The position numbers were made by a program, and so were the translations under genes. The notes beneath the pieces were generated by a model. It was given only the letters and a program-made list of their open reading frames with translations, had not been told where the DNA came from and searched no databases. Below are positions 24,101 through 36,834 of a stretch of DNA of 64,000 bases, one piece after another (the stretch's first letter is position 1; the number at the start of each line of letters is the position of its first letter). This DNA comes from Pomphorhynchus laevis (lineage: Eukaryota > Acanthocephala > Palaeacanthocephala > Echinorhynchida > Pomphorhynchidae). The DNA lies in assembly GCA_012934845.2 (NCBI GenBank), contig WNNJ02000492.1, forward strand, positions 62,001 through 126,000, in the 5' to 3' direction.

Positions 24101-25349
24101 ATTATATAATAGCAGAGAGTTTCTAAATGGCATTTTAAATTTTTTAATTTTAATTTTTTTCTCGCTTGCAATAAAAATTTTCGTTTAATGACCGTTTGGC
24201 ATTATACATTCAGCAATTGCCCACATTCAGAATTAAAACACGAAATAAAGTTTGACGATTTTTCATTCTTCAATAATTATTAGTCTGGAATAATTAATCA
24301 AAACTTGTTATTTTAGTGTTTATTATCGCTAATATTCCACTTACATTTATTTCTACGAACTCAGCAGTTGCTATCGTAGAACAAAGTAATAAAGCTATAA
24401 TAATTATTAATTGTCAAATAAATTATAAGAAAATCATATTAACTTATAGTAATCTTGTTCTCAAAAACTGTATTTTTATAAATATCATCGGTGTTATCAG
24501 TATTTCATGTTGTATTTGCAGTTGATCAATTATTTTAGATCAAAAAATAAATAATTAATAAGTTTTCTTACAAAATTATACATTTTATTATTCCATTATT
24601 TAATTATTTTAAATTCCTGTATATTTTAAACAACGAAGTACCATAGATATTGAAGCAAAAATATTCTGAAATTGAGATTAAGTAATTTAAACAAATGCTT
24701 TCCTCTTTAAAAAACAGAGGAAAGAGGAATGTATAACAAATTGTTATCCAATTTGTTATATTTCATTTGTCTAATGTCGTTCAAAGTACAAATATGAGAA
24801 TTGCTGCTTGGATTCGTGGCATATAATTTAATAATAATTAAATATAATTATTAAATATAATTAATTATTATTCTTTCATTTAATAAATGAAAGAATAATT
24901 AAATCTTTATTTAAAAATCTGCTTTAAAATCTAAAGAAACATAAAACCAATTAAGCAAAATTATTTACAAAATTAAACGAAACAGATGCACACTTATCGT
25001 GTATTAGACGGTTATCCAATAACTTTTATTTTGAACATATTAATTTCATTTGTTAAATTTATTTCATAAGTTCATAGAAAATTTAAACTGAAATTTAAAT
25101 CGTGTAGTTTTACTAATAAGTAAAACTACAATAATTATTCACTACAATAATTACTGCAATAATTATTCACTAATTTATTTAATTTATTTAATTAAATAAA
25201 TTAAAAAAATTAATTAAATAAATTAATAATAAAATTTTGATTTATTGATTTAATTTTTTCAGATTGGAAAAATTAAATGGAATCACAGAAAATTAAAATT
25301 AAAAATAACATATAAAAGCAATTCAGCGGAAACAACAATATTATGAATT
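21131..25349. other. AT-rich stretch with hairpins and a local duplication
   Basis: No firm gene in 4.2 kb. A block of about 45 bp (ttattttctagaattctatt onward) is duplicated at about 21606 and 21678. Minus-strand 21941-21735 reads FLDKKSSLFPTKIRSIVEHN without known homology. Plus-strand 23820-24017 and 24316-24525 are hydrophobic open frames; the second follows a T-rich AG. Perfect hairpins are at 24698-24724, 24732-24760, 24867-24899 and 25103-25130. Confidence 0.4.
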
Positions 25350-25403
25350 ATGACTACATTTAAAGAAAGTTTTACAGAAGGCTGTTTACAATCTGTTGAT
25401 AAG
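25350..25403 (+). CDS. Candidate first exon, small membrane protein
   Basis: ATG at 25350 opens MTTFKESFTEGCLQSVDK and runs directly into a good donor, AAG|GTAAGG at 25404, in phase 0. The phase fits the exon at 25946. Called as a gene because four consensus splice sites and matching phases follow one another over 1.3 kb. The protein is not recognised. Confidence 0.4.
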
Positions 25404-25945
25404 GTAAGGGGTTAAAATTAGTGCACGCAAGCGAAAACTAAGAACATAATAATTATTTAATAATTATCTTAGTGCATTTTTTGAGACAAAATTATTTACG
25501 ATTTGAAATTATTCATGACGGTACTTTGCTCGGCGTGGTTTTAACTCCTTAATTTACTTAAAAATAAATTTATAAATTCACTTTATAAATTTACACAATT
25601 AAATTACACACTTAACATTTATTTTAGTTAATGATCCGTCATAACATCAAACAGTTTAATATTTTTTAAAACCATTTGTTTCTTTTAATTGTAATTTATA
25701 GAATGGAATCAAAGAAACGACAATTTATTCGATAAAAATGTCTAGTCCATTGTTAGCTATCTGATAGTCCAAAAGGTAATCAGTTATTGATGATAGCAGC
25801 AGATGTTGAAATATTGGATTTGAGCTTTTTCTCGAATAAAATTTCGTTTATTTGATTCCATTCTAAACGTTTAAAATTGTTTAAAATTATCTAGTGCACT
25901 TACATTTTATCAAATATTCACTGATAATATATTTTATCGTTCCAG

Positions 25946-26049
25946 GTTAAAACAGATATTTTACTGTGGATTTTAATTTCCCATCATTCCATGCTAATGA
26001 TTATCTATACATCATTACATTTAATTGGTTTTGTATCAACACAGAAAGT
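25946..26049 (+). CDS. Candidate second exon, membrane segment
   Basis: Bounded by a strong acceptor (TTTTATCGTTCCAG) and a consensus donor (GT|GTAAGT at 26050). In the phase left by the 25350 exon it reads VKTDILLWILISHHSMLMII and then YTSLHLIGFVSTQK: a hydrophobic stretch of over 20 residues that would span a membrane, preceded by charged residues and followed by a Lys. Exits in phase 2. Confidence 0.45.
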
Positions 26050-26607
26050 GTAAGTATAAATCAGTGTTATTTATGAATTAAATTTATCGATACGAATCCA
26101 TGTGAATTGCTTTTGTTTCCTAACATTTTATTTCATATTTTCCTCAATGCGTGGATCAACTTAAAGTTCTGTATAGGAGTTAGTCCGTTTATTTATTAGC
26201 ATTAATAAATTATAAGCTTTTAATAAATTAATAAATTATTAATAAATAATAATTTAAGTCATTACTAAAAATTTATAATAATTAATTTAAGTCATTATTA
26301 AATTATTATTTTCTTAATAAATATAATATATTAAGAAAATTATAAGACCCAAATATCCAACGAATCGCTTTGTTATATTTCACTTATTTATAAATTAGTT
26401 TTTAGATTGAGATTTTACGTGTCATATAAACTTCTACTCGATTGTCTCTCTTAGACATAATTTACGATCTAATGCAAGTGTCGCTATTTTAGGACTGTCA
26501 TGATAAACAAGTCATCAAAAACGATCTAAAGTTGTCGATAAGTTTAATTAAAATTAACTCTTCTTGTGTATAAAAGGTGTTTCTTCAATGTAGTCGGTTG
26601 TTTGCAG

Positions 26608-26677
26608 ATTTATAGCAGAGCAAACTGGTTGTCTAGAGATGCCTGTAGTCTTCAATTTGATTGTATTTACAGTGTGA
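26608..26677 (+). CDS. Candidate last exon
   Basis: Acceptor GGTTGTTTGCAG, entry phase 2. It reads FIAEQTGCLEMPVVFNLIVF then TV and a TGA at 26675-26677, giving a 75-residue protein with a second short hydrophobic C-terminus. If the real splice differs (for example to the exon at 29571) this stop would not apply. Low certainty. Confidence 0.3.
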
Positions 26678-29570
26678 TACGGCACACAGTCTATAATTTT
26701 TCACCAGTTTTCTACTGCCTATGGGCACAACACATTAATTAACAAAGTTCTATTTGGACAAGATAAGAGAGAGACTACAAAGTATAGACAAAATAAACAC
26801 GATAACAAGTCGACCGCTTAAAATCAGTTCAACCAAAAAATTATAGCAACTTAGCAATTTCAAGGTATATTTTGACCTTAATGTCTTCCTGTATGCATTC
26901 ACGGGTGTTTGCGCATACAAACTGCATGAAACGCTTTTAACGGAAACTCGCTTAAACAGATTAAATTGATTTCTCACTCAATCAAAGCTACTTAGATTTT
27001 TAGGATCAATAAACGGGTACATAGCGATTCCAAACTGCACTGTGTATTTACAGTGGATTGCTTGGATTGCTTATTTGCTTGGATTGTATGGCTTTGTGAT
27101 TTTTTAAAAATATTCAAAAACATCGGACTTAAAACAACACATTACGAACATACAATTTATTGCATTGAAATTTTGAACTGGTTGCTACTGATTTAAATTG
27201 AATTTAATTAAACTCCATGGGTTAGTTAAATGAAAATATTGGGTTAATTAGATACATCGTCTGTTATTTATTAGTCAATTCATAAAAATTGAATTTATTT
27301 TAAATTTCAATTTTATATTTTAACTTGATATAAATTATATAAAATCTTATAAAATAGTTATTTATTATTTATAATAATTTATTATTTAATTATTTATTAT
27401 TTTATTATTTTATTTTTATTTCTCCTTATTTTTAATTTATAAATAATTTAATACACGTAGAATCAGTTATATGATCTGATTTGTTCTACTGACAAGTTAT
27501 TATTGACCTGTGGACTTTGTTTTTCCGGCAATATAAACCTCTATCATAAATACTAAAACTGCATTGACATTATTTTTATTCTTATTTCCAAGCAAGTTTG
27601 ATGAATTTTATTTATATTGCTTATAACGGAGAAGTATAAATCAACAAAATATTTATAAATTTGAATTAAATGATTAAATTAATTAAATAACGAAGTTTGA
27701 AATATTAGATATCGAGGAATATAAAGAAGACATTGCTAGCTCTTCCACGATTACAAAATAGAAACATTTAAGTAGAGAAATGTATATATTTTAACAGGTA
27801 TATATACCAGGTATATAACCAGGTATTTTACAGGTAAGACATCACGATAAAAAAATTATATTTGCACAAGTACGTATTTTATATTTGCACAAGACTTATT
27901 TATAACTATAAACTTACATCCATAAAAAATTCACCAATAGCTGATTTAACATTTTTAGCGATATTTATTAAATATTATCAATTTCAATAATATTGGATTC
28001 TCGTAATCGGATACAATAAAATACCGACAAAATACAAAAATGGTATTTTTTAAAATCTTTAGTCTCTTACTTATTAAGAGCTAAATAATTGTCTTACGTT
28101 GCAGCAACGTAAGACATCCGAAAGTTTGAAATTTATTCATTATTTGAATACATCAAATATTATTATTTATTAGTCTATTCATAAAAAGTGACTTTTATTT
28201 TAACTTTCAATAATAAATTTTAAATTGATATAAATATAAATTGCATAAAATCTTATATAGTTATTTATTATTTATCTTTATTTATATATCGTATAAAATA
28301 TGATGACTCAGTTATTCAATCGGATTTATATGAAATCTAATGAATTCTTTAAAATCTTATAGAAAATATTAATGAAGTCTCAATTAAATATCAATCAATT
28401 AATTAAATATCAATTAAAGAAATATCAATAATAAATCCTAATTTCTTATTTAATCTTTAATCTTATATCAAATCTTCGAAATTTAAATTGTTTATTTTAA
28501 CTTGATATAGATAAATTCTATGAAATCTTATATAATTATTTATTATTTATCTTTATTTTATTTTTATTATTTATCTTTTACTCATTATTTTTATAAATAA
28601 TATAAAATACGTAGACTCAGTTATCTGATCTAATGCTTCAATCTTATCTGAAGAGAAGTCACAGAAAGATATTCTATTTTATTATATTTTCGCAAATGTT
28701 TTAACCATAGAATTTAACTAACATATCATTCTTTTGCATGTTAGATTTATTAGACTCTAGCAAAATAACAGTTCCTTCTGATCATCTCTATTTCTTATTT
28801 GAATAAATCGTAATAATAATTATATTTTTAAATATAAAATAATTAAATAATATTTATAATATAAAAATACATTATAATAAATATATAAAATAATATAAAA
28901 TTGCGTATTTTGTTCTTTAAATAATATAAAATACGTTGACTCAGTTAGCTGATTCGATTTAACATATAGAATAGATAACCAGGCTATGAAGGAGAAAATT
29001 TATTTAAAGAACAATCGTTTCGGATTTATCTATTTTGGATAAATTCGAAACGTTCGTTCTTTTACTAAATTTTCTCCTTCGTAACCTGGTTATCTATTCT
29101 TATGCTGAAATTACAGAATTTCTTCAAATGATCTCATTCAGCGGTTCGCCATACGCAGGCATATCTTATATATAACGTTTAAATATATATAACGTTTTTA
29201 AATTAATTGCAAAAAAAAGCTTGGTTAAATTTAATCTATATTTAAAAGTCAAGTCCGGATGTTCGGAATGAAACAACGGTCAGGATCCCGATGATGAATT
29301 CGACATCAAATGATGTCGCTTGATCTTTAAATTCATGTAAAAGTTGTCTTCATAACTCATTGTAAATTGTAGACCTCATTTTAATTAATAAGAATTGTCT
29401 TGAAAAAATTAATTAGATTGATTAAAAATTAGTTGTCTATAATTGTCTCTAATTAACTAGATGAATTTACTTGTAAATTTCAATGATAACATTAGGTAGA
29501 AATTTATTTAATATTAACTTGTAATATGTGAAGACTTAAAATTGATGAGATGTTTATTTAAAAGTCTTAG
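26678..29570. other. AT-rich stretch with family D copies
   Basis: Holds partial family D repeats at 27235-27500, 28155-28330, 28470-28640 and 28880-28960, a 12-bp perfect hairpin at 28090-28116 and the foldback at 28968-29100. A minus-strand frame at 26977-26750 (MRNQFNLFKRVSVKSV) is not recognised. No firm gene. Confidence 0.45.
28968..29100. repeat. Foldback element, 64-bp inverted arms
   Basis: Left arm 28968-29031 and right arm 29037-29100 are reverse complements at roughly 57 of 64 positions with a 5-nt centre. Both outer ends read agaatagataaccagg. G+C is higher than in the surroundings. It sits at the end of a family D copy. Could be a small MITE or the product of an inverted duplication. 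Confidence 0.85.
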
Positions 29571-29760
29571 AATATCCTAATGAATGGCTCCAATCAATCA
29601 CTTTGCAGTTCCGGCAAACAAGTCGAAAGTTGCCACTTTTACCGTAGGCACCTCATCAATTTACAAAAGATTCCAAATAGAACTGGTAGCAAACTCCCAG
29701 TTCGAGGAGTAGTCCTTAACGAAGTCAGAAAACAAAATTCAGTGGTTTCTGCTACGTCAG
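29571..29760 (+). CDS. Internal exon of an unidentified host gene
   Basis: 190 bp, open, with acceptor AAAGTCTTAG and donor TCAG|GTAATA. Reads NGSNQSLCSSGKQVESCHFY then HLINLQKIPNRTGSKLPVRG, ending SVVSATSG. Base composition and codon use are far more balanced than in the flanks. Entry phase 0, exit phase 1. The sequence is hydrophilic, Ser/Asn/Arg-rich and probably disordered. It may belong with the plus-strand exons at 41578 and 62457, but its exit phase does not fit 41578 directly, so at least one exon would lie between. Confidence 0.5.
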
Positions 29761-31239
29761 GTAATATATATGTGCAAATACTATATTGTTAAATTTTTTA
29801 ATTTAGCAATCCCAATCTTATGTAATGGTAAATCAAATAAACGGGTAAAATCCTTTTTTATTACGAATTGCTTTAGAGAATCAATGATTCTTATTTTGTG
29901 TGATAGTTACGCTGGGGAGACGTTTATATGCTAATTTACGAATAATAGCGTACCATGTATAATCGTATTGTTCGTATACTTAGTAGACATTCTACATCTT
30001 TCGATTCCATATTTACCAAAACACCGTCGATGGTGTTTTAGTAATGATGATTCACGCTAGTTAAGCAGCGGGTACTTTAAAAGAGAGAAAAGTCTAGCTT
30101 GTGGCACTTCTGAATTCGTACTTAAGTTGTGTAGTGAAAAAACATTAAGTGAAGTTGATAAGTAAATAGTCATTCAAGTAAATATTATTCTTTTTATTAT
30201 GAATGGGTAACAGTTCGTCAAATATTTTTAAACAGGTATTGAGAGCTTGTGATTTTTGGTATTTTATGTTTAGTGCCGTTGACGAAAAGTACGTTTTTAG
30301 AATTTAATAAATGAATTTTTAGAATTTAAATTTTATTAATGAAAATAAATGAATTTTTAATTTTACGCTTCAAAAGTTAATTTGTATTTTATTATAAATG
30401 GACGCTTTTCAAAATCCCATTTAATAAATCTACTTGATCATCGACAAGTAGATTGCCCAGAAACTTTAAGTCGCTTTTCGTTGGCTAAATTATATTTACA
30501 GTTCTTAATAATAAAATAATTGTTTTGATATAAATTCTAAGTTGTTTACAAGTTAATAGCGATATATTTTGCAAAATCTTTCGATATTCCAAAAATACTT
30601 TAAAATATCAATATTTGAAATATTCGCTTATGATTCATATCATTCAAACAAGAAGATATAAATTAATTTCGATATAATTAATAATTTTGATATAAAATTT
30701 TTTCAAAGACAATGAAATGCTAATACAAGATTTGAGGAAATACGTCATTAGCGCGTAACGTTATAATATGTAAAATATTATAACGTATATAATTATATAT
30801 AACATAGCAGTTTCTTCTAATGACCTATAATCCTTATTCTTATACATCGTATATTATTTATTATACAATTCATAAAATTTTGTAAAAAAATGAAATGCTA
30901 ATACAATAATTGAATTATGTATGATTCAATCCTTTTGAATTGCTAATACGAGGGTGCTGATAATAAAATGTTGAATACATAACTTTATGTGAATTATTTA
31001 ATAAAATTTTCGATTTTACGGGCAGAATAAAAACGATTTCGCTTGTATATTTTTTTTCAAAATACATCTTAATTAGAAAATTTATATCAAATTATTATTT
31101 ATTATTTAATATCTAATAAAATAAATTAATTTTAATTAAATTAATTAGATAATTTAATTTTCTAAATTATAAGAATATTCTAAAATATAAGTTTTTGCTG
31201 AATGGACGCTGTTGTGTCAAACTCTGAGGAAGAGGCAGT
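29761..31239. other. AT-rich stretch, no gene seen
   Basis: Contains a short family D piece (30785-30880) and a hairpin at 30018-30039. Otherwise nothing supportable. Confidence 0.4.
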
Positions 31240-32540
31240 TTGACTGCGAATAATATGCTTCTTCAAGTTAGTTATTTAAGTGCAAGGAAAATGGGTTCAA
31301 CGCATAAAGCTCAATCGCTCACTACAATGCTTCGGGAGGCCTGTTCTGGCTACCACCTGCCAACAACACCGCCTATGATCCTACCATCGATCGGAGGGCG
31401 AAATCAAATTCGTTTAAAGGTAGCGGAAAAGATAAGGTGGTGACTTTAAGAGGAACTACGGACGTTGTGCTCAGATGCCACTCTTCCGGCCTTTGACACA
31501 GCTACAGCTAAATCGCTACTGCAGCGTTATCCGACACGGTGCTTCAACTCAAAGATCCTCCATTATCAAGGATGAACGTTGCTATATCGATAGTGTCGGT
31601 TGATTCGCCTTGCGCAGTTTTACGGTCTTTTTCACCTTCTTCGGCAGGGGGCTGATGGCTTAAGCCTGTCCCATCTTATGGATCTCATTGGTTATTCCTC
31701 TGGAGCTATATCAGAACACCTCACAAAATCACTAGTAGGCCTGGTGTCGTTGCTTCTATCCGGCAGGATATTTGATAGTGTCGCTCCGATCGTGTGTGAT
31801 GCTAGGTTGCTCGCTTTCCGAAAGAAGGACGGGGGCGTTCCGCCGATCGCACGATTGTGTACTCGGGGAATCATTCGACACGTTGATATCTGATGTCGCC
31901 ATTATCCAGAACCTGGGAGCTGACATGGGGATTGTCTTAACTTCACAAAATGGGAGATCACCGTAACCAATGATTATGCTAACAGATCTATTATAAACGT
32001 TCTCCCGGGTGTAAAAGAGTATATCATGCAGGTTCCCACTTGTTGGGTTCCCTGATTAATAACTCCGAGTTTAATATTGACGCTACAATTGATGAGGTCA
32101 TAAACGAGCTTACCGATCTGAGATTCAGTTGAATGAACTTCACATACTTGACGCATTATTCTCAATCCGTCATTGTTTAACCCTTCCGAAAGTCGCTTTT
32201 CTGCTGAAAACCTTCACCCTGTTTCCAAAGTGATCGATTACTGTGTTTTGACGAAAACTTGCGGTCTATTTTGTGCAAGATCTTAAATGTCGAGCTGCGG
32301 GATGAAGCGTAAGCATGGAATCTTAAATGTCAGTTTGCTGAAAATCCGCCAAGTCCAGAGATATCCATCCTGATTGCTATTTTTCGATTAAAGGAGGTAA
32401 CGATTTGAATCAGAGACTATTTCGAAGAAGAAGACTTACTGATTCAACTTCGCTACACAACGACTACCAAGATGTTATTGCCAGTTGGGTCACTGAGTAG
32501 AGCACCACCACTCAATTGGATCCATCTATCCAAAACCTAA
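31240..32540 (+). pseudogene. LINE RT relic (KKxGGvRPIA type)
   Basis: Marked by G+C content well above the neighbourhood. Readable blocks in order: YDPTIDRRAKS near 31375; GADGLSLSHLMDLIGY at about 31650, the AGPDGLRPQHLKDL block; LLAFRKKDGGVPPIARLCTR, the AL.KKDGGIRPIAVG block; LGADMGIVLTSQNG, a decayed GLELN..KCE block; FLLKTFTLFP and ILNVELRDEAW near 32200-32310, the tail. Stops and frameshifts separate every block. Same RT family as 14240-14655. Confidence 0.75.
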
Positions 32541-32965
32541 TTTAATGCTTAATAATAAATTTGATTTCAACCTTAAATAAAATTATAATTAATTATTCTA
32601 TTATAATTTTAATTTTTCAATTTTATGTTTTCTCATGTTCTAAGATTTTCTTTTGGTTTAGATTAAACTATAATTAATTACTCTATTATTACATTATTTT
32701 AATTATTCAATTCGGATGTTTTTATCACTTGTTTTACGATTTTGCTTTTATTTTGTTTTATGATTTTGTTTTTTATTTTTCTTTTTGTCTGTTTTAAAAT
32801 GTGTGTTGTTTAATTTTTTGGTGTATGCATATTTTGTTTTTGGATATTTGCTTTTTCTTTTAAGTAGAAAGGCGGGGTACATCAATGCTTTTACTTTTGC
32901 CTAAATGTTAAACAGCGAAATTTTGTGAACATTTTATTGTAATCCTGATGATAGCAGGAGTTATC
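32541..32965. other. T-rich stretch before LINE copy 2
   Basis: Long T-rich tracts with TTTTG repeats. The end (tgatgatagcaggagttatcgaaa) is the pre-insertion target of LINE copy 2. No gene. Confidence 0.5.
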
Positions 32966-32991
32966 GAAATATTGGAAAAAAAGCAAAAAAA

Positions 32992-34121
32992 ATGAGTACG
33001 AACAAGCGTGTCGGAGGAACAAAGGATTGTAAGAAAAAACAGTTTTCCAGCCAATTTTCTAGTAAAAACAAAGGAACATGACGAGATACAGGTAAATGCT
33101 GCTCTGAAATCGCCTGTTCCAAAGGTTAGTGAGTTTTCAATTGCTGCTAGGAATGGGGAAGTACTTCCTCCAATACCAATACTAAAAAATCTGATAATTA
33201 TAAAGATCAAAAAGCCTATGGAAAGGCATTTATTGTTTAATTTCTTTATACGGCCGTTTACAGAGCAACTATCAAATAGAATCATTTTCAACTCGGTAAA
33301 ACTTTATGAAACTGAACTAAAGATTTCGTTTACCACCTCAGACCTCTTAAAGGGGTATGTTAAATACTTCGAATCTTCCCTTCGGAGTATAAGTCCATAT
33401 ACTCTAAACCCATACTTGCCACTATAAAAGTATCTAACCTCCCTTGTCAATTGGAAGAGAATGATATCGAATTACTAAAAGAAACATTTAAAATATTGAA
33501 CTTCCGTTCATAATAGGCAAGAGCGGACATCAAATACCAGTTGGATTTTGTTCCGCTTCCCTAGAGCGGGCTGAATCGCTGGCTAATTCAGCTTGTAATC
33601 CCTTCATGGGATTTAATCTCAGATTTACAATCATTGATAAAGAAGAGTTCACATATCCGCACTGCAGTCGGTGCCACAAATGGGGGCACTGGGCCTCAAG
33701 CTGCAGTGAGTCATCGACATGTGGGGTGTGTGGCTCCCCCCAGTGTCCGGCTTTGTTGACAGGAGAAAAATGTGTATCCCCTCCATTATGCTCTAACTGT
33801 GGGGGGAGCCATCCTGCATGGAGCAGAAAATGCAGACATTTTAAATTATATCAAGGTGGATTTAACAAGTCTGCTGCCCAACCGAAATCTGGTACTTTTG
33901 CAAATGCTGCCACTCGTACGAGGGACGATGATCTCATGCGAGCAATTGATATACGTATAGAAACAATGTATAAGAAGATGGAAGTTTTAGTATCCTCTGT
34001 TGTTGCCACATTCTGTACTAACCCTACTATTCCATCATCAACGGCAATTCTATCATCCAAAAAAGGGGGCTTCGGCTCATCCTATCCCTCCTATCAATAT
34101 TGGCAATCTCCTGAAGAATAA
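32992..34121 (+). pseudogene. LINE copy 2 ORF1 (gag-like, CCHC)
   Basis: RNA-binding gag-like protein. The ATG at 32992 gives MSTNKRV, then the frame shifts to the one that continues SEEQRIVRKNSF at 33008. The N-terminal block ends near 33427 (PPIPILKNLIIIKIKKPMER; ELKISFTTSDLLKGYVKYFE). After a broken linker the frame at 33606-34121 holds zinc knuckles: CSRCHKWGHWASSC (C-x2-C-x4-H-x4-C), a second Cys cluster CGVCGSPQC, and CSNCGGSHPAWSRKC (C-x2-C-x3-H-x6-C). At least two frameshifts. Confidence 0.85.
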
Positions 34122-34254
34122 AAAATAAGGGGAAATGAAGATGCTGCCCATGGGCAAGTACCTGCTCCGGATGGTTCTAGTGACGGGAAAGGGGAACCTT
34201 CCCGTTCCTAGCTCCTTCTAGGTAGGCAATCCCACATCAAACTAATCCACCACA

Positions 34255-36680
34255 ATGCAGAGTAATCGTGAGCCTTTTTCACTGAATATCCTTCAGTGGA
34301 ATTCGGGAGGTGCTTCTGCCCTTAGACTTCTATCCGGTAGAGATGCAGATGTTATAGTCCTCCAGGAGACGCGGTCTATCCGTCTACCCAAGAACATTAC
34401 TCGATTTATCCCAAAGCACATGTGTTCCCACTATACTCCGTACATAACCCCTCCTCACTCCTCTTCATTTCAAGGACTCTTGACCTTAATTAAGTGCTCT
34501 TTAAGGTCCTCCCGCCTATTAAACTATTCATGTCCAGCCATGTATTGTTTAGTAGTTTCACTTTGTAAGAACGGTAAACGCCTCAGTCTTGCCAATGTCT
34601 ACATCCGTCCTGGGGAGATACACAAAACCGTGTCACCCTGGATAGTATTATCGACAGCGGCTACGACACAACTGGTCGTTGAATCAATGCAGCACTTCGC
34701 AGAGCTAGGAACGGTTATCTTATTCACAAACCACCTTCCCCTACCTTTCATTGCATATCAACAAATTCAGTCCTCGATATTTTACTGCTTCACTCGAGGT
34801 GGTTGTTAAAGCCCCTCTGCACAGAGCAATCGCACCAGCAATTATCCACCTCTCATGACCTAATTCGTTGGAGAATTGATGAAGATACGTTGCTTCGAAG
34901 GAGGTTTCACTTTGATCCGATCAGAGTGGCCTTCTTTCAAGCGGCTATCCAACTCTTTCCCAGAATAGGAAATGAGAGTATGACCGAATTTAATACCTAC
35001 CTCTTTTCGCATGCTAACGCGATTTTATCGACTACTTATAAAGGTCATATATACAATCCCACTCCGACGAAACTCAAGGTCTTAGCGAAATTGCTGAACC
35101 TCCCTAATCTCTCTGTTTCCGCCAGACAGGCTCTCTCGAATGAATACTGGAGCACTAGATTTAGGTTCCAGCTGAGTAGAATAGGACGAGTATTGCTCGC
35201 TTTAGACCTTCTCAGTCTTCCTTTTGGAAGATTTTCAAGAAGAAGAACTTTGTTTGCTGGAAGGATAGAGCATTGGGTTGGATAGGGAATGTAGGCCTTG
35301 ATAAAGTTTTAGAGGAGTCACTAGCCCTACACAACTATGGAGCCACTCAATCACCTCAACCAATCCCGCCTTGGTGTAACTTCAGGAGTAGGGATCTATC
35401 TGTTACGGATATCCTTAACTCCTGGGGTCCACTCCCGGGCACCTCCAAATCCATCGCTCCACTTTCTTCTCGGGTCTGTCAGCTTTTGACAGCTGATCAG
35501 AGAAGAAAGGTGGCCGTCACAATGCTTTTAGCATCCCCATCCGATGTAGCAGGCATCAATATTAGTAAGCGTGTTTTTATTCCTAAGAAAAAATCCTGCT
35601 CATGCCCTAAAGATCTGCGATCCATTTCGATTCAAAATGCCCTCGTGTCAATTTACGAAAAAGCGCTTGCGCGTAAAATCCGCGACCATTTAAGTAGGCG
35701 TAATTTGATCCCTCCAGGTTTTCATGGGTTCGTCAAAGGTCGCTTGGTCCATTCAGCAGTGGGTAAGGTGGAGCAGTTTTGTCGGGATAATAGCCATCGT
35801 TTAGTTGTGGCTGTTTTCCTTGACTTTTCTGCTGCATTTGACCGCATCTCCATTCCTTTTGTGATCTCTTCTCTCAGGTCCCTCGGGTTGCCTGCGAGAA
35901 TTGTGAACAGAGTGGAGATCCTGCTGTATACCAAGCGTTTTTACTTGACCCTGATGCGTGTCAGTTCTACCCTATTACGGGTGTGCCTCAAGGTTCCCCA
36001 CTTTCTCCTATCTTATACCTTGCTGCCTCTATTAAACTATTCAAAATATTTAAACGCGAACAACGTCTAGTGGTGTACGCTGATGACACCACAGCCCTGT
36101 TCACTGGACGCAGGTGTAAAGACGTAGTCTCTGACATCAGCCGTTTCTTTTCAAGATTAAAAGACCAGCTACCCCAATCCAATCTTATTTTAAACTCCGC
36201 GAAATCGCAGGTGGTAGTCTTTTATGGCTCCCCTGCAACAAAGAAAAAACTTAAGAGACTAGCACTCTCTGCGCTCTCCTCCATATTTGCCTCTGAACCA
36301 CTCCCCACCTTTACAAGTCGAGCAAAATACCTGGGGTTCACCGTTACTGTGAACTGGTCGGCGAAATCCGATCTGGATAGATTCAAATGTATCCTAAAGA
36401 AAGCTAGGTGGGCCCTGAAACGGGCTCAACATCTGTCATTGAAAGGGAAAGCCCAGGTGCGCCTCTGGGGGCACTTGGGCTATCTCGGGATTAGTCTTCT
36501 TTTCTAGAGGACGTCCCCCAGAGCAAAGGCTAAGGTTTCTTAAGCTCCTCGTCTCTCGTTTACCCAGCATAGTCCGTCTCGATTGGATTCTTCGGGGGGG
36601 GGGGTGAAAGACCCCGTGTGGTTCAGTCGAAAGGCGGCGTATTGGATCGGTTAGTGGGCTTAGATCCCCATGGATTTGAG
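34255..36680 (+). pseudogene. LINE copy 2 ORF2 (endonuclease and RT)
   Basis: Begins MQSNREPFSLNILQWNSGGA with the endonuclease metal-site residues (ILQWN, VLQET) and VYIRPGEIHK. A frameshift near 34625 hides the GDFN block. The linker (34803-35285) includes RRRFHFDPIRVAFFQAAIQL. RT follows in two frames: 35273-35945 with FIPKKKSCSCPKDLRSISIQ and motif A FLDFSAAFDRI, then 35983-36507 with motif B MPQGSPLSPILY and motif C VVYADDTTALF. The C-terminal tail is shifted again after 36480 and includes a 10-G run near 36597. Confidence 0.88.
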
Positions 36681-36834
36681 GCCATAGAAGAGAAAGTAGA
36701 AGACATGAATTGTTGAAGATTGAAATTGTGCTGCCGTTTTTTCTGACTATGATATGACTGTCTGTTTTTTTCTTGCATGATACTTATAGGTTATTGATGT
36801 ATTTAATAAAATCCTTGTTTTTGTTGAAATATTG

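Larger units (their letters stand above)
32966..36834 (+). mobile_element. LINE copy 2 with 9-bp target-site duplication
   Basis: Element 32975-36825 flanked by GAAATATTG at 32966-32974 and 36826-36834. Two ORFs: gag-like ORF1 and ORF2 with an APE-type endonuclease and RT. The 3' UTR (about 36680-36825) ends in taataaaatccttg-like AT sequence, not a long poly(A). The 5' UTR is very short: the ORF1 ATG lies within about 20 bp of the target duplication. About 3.85 kb, probably full length but broken by several frameshifts and two or more stops. The two-ORF layout with CCHC knuckles and an APE endonuclease places it near the Jockey/R1/LOA group; no RNase H is seen and no C-terminal zinc knuckle. 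Confidence 0.9.

Noticed and set aside
32908-33291. 127-codon minus-strand frame
   Set aside because: It is antisense to LINE copy 2 ORF1, whose conserved gag-like blocks are on plus.
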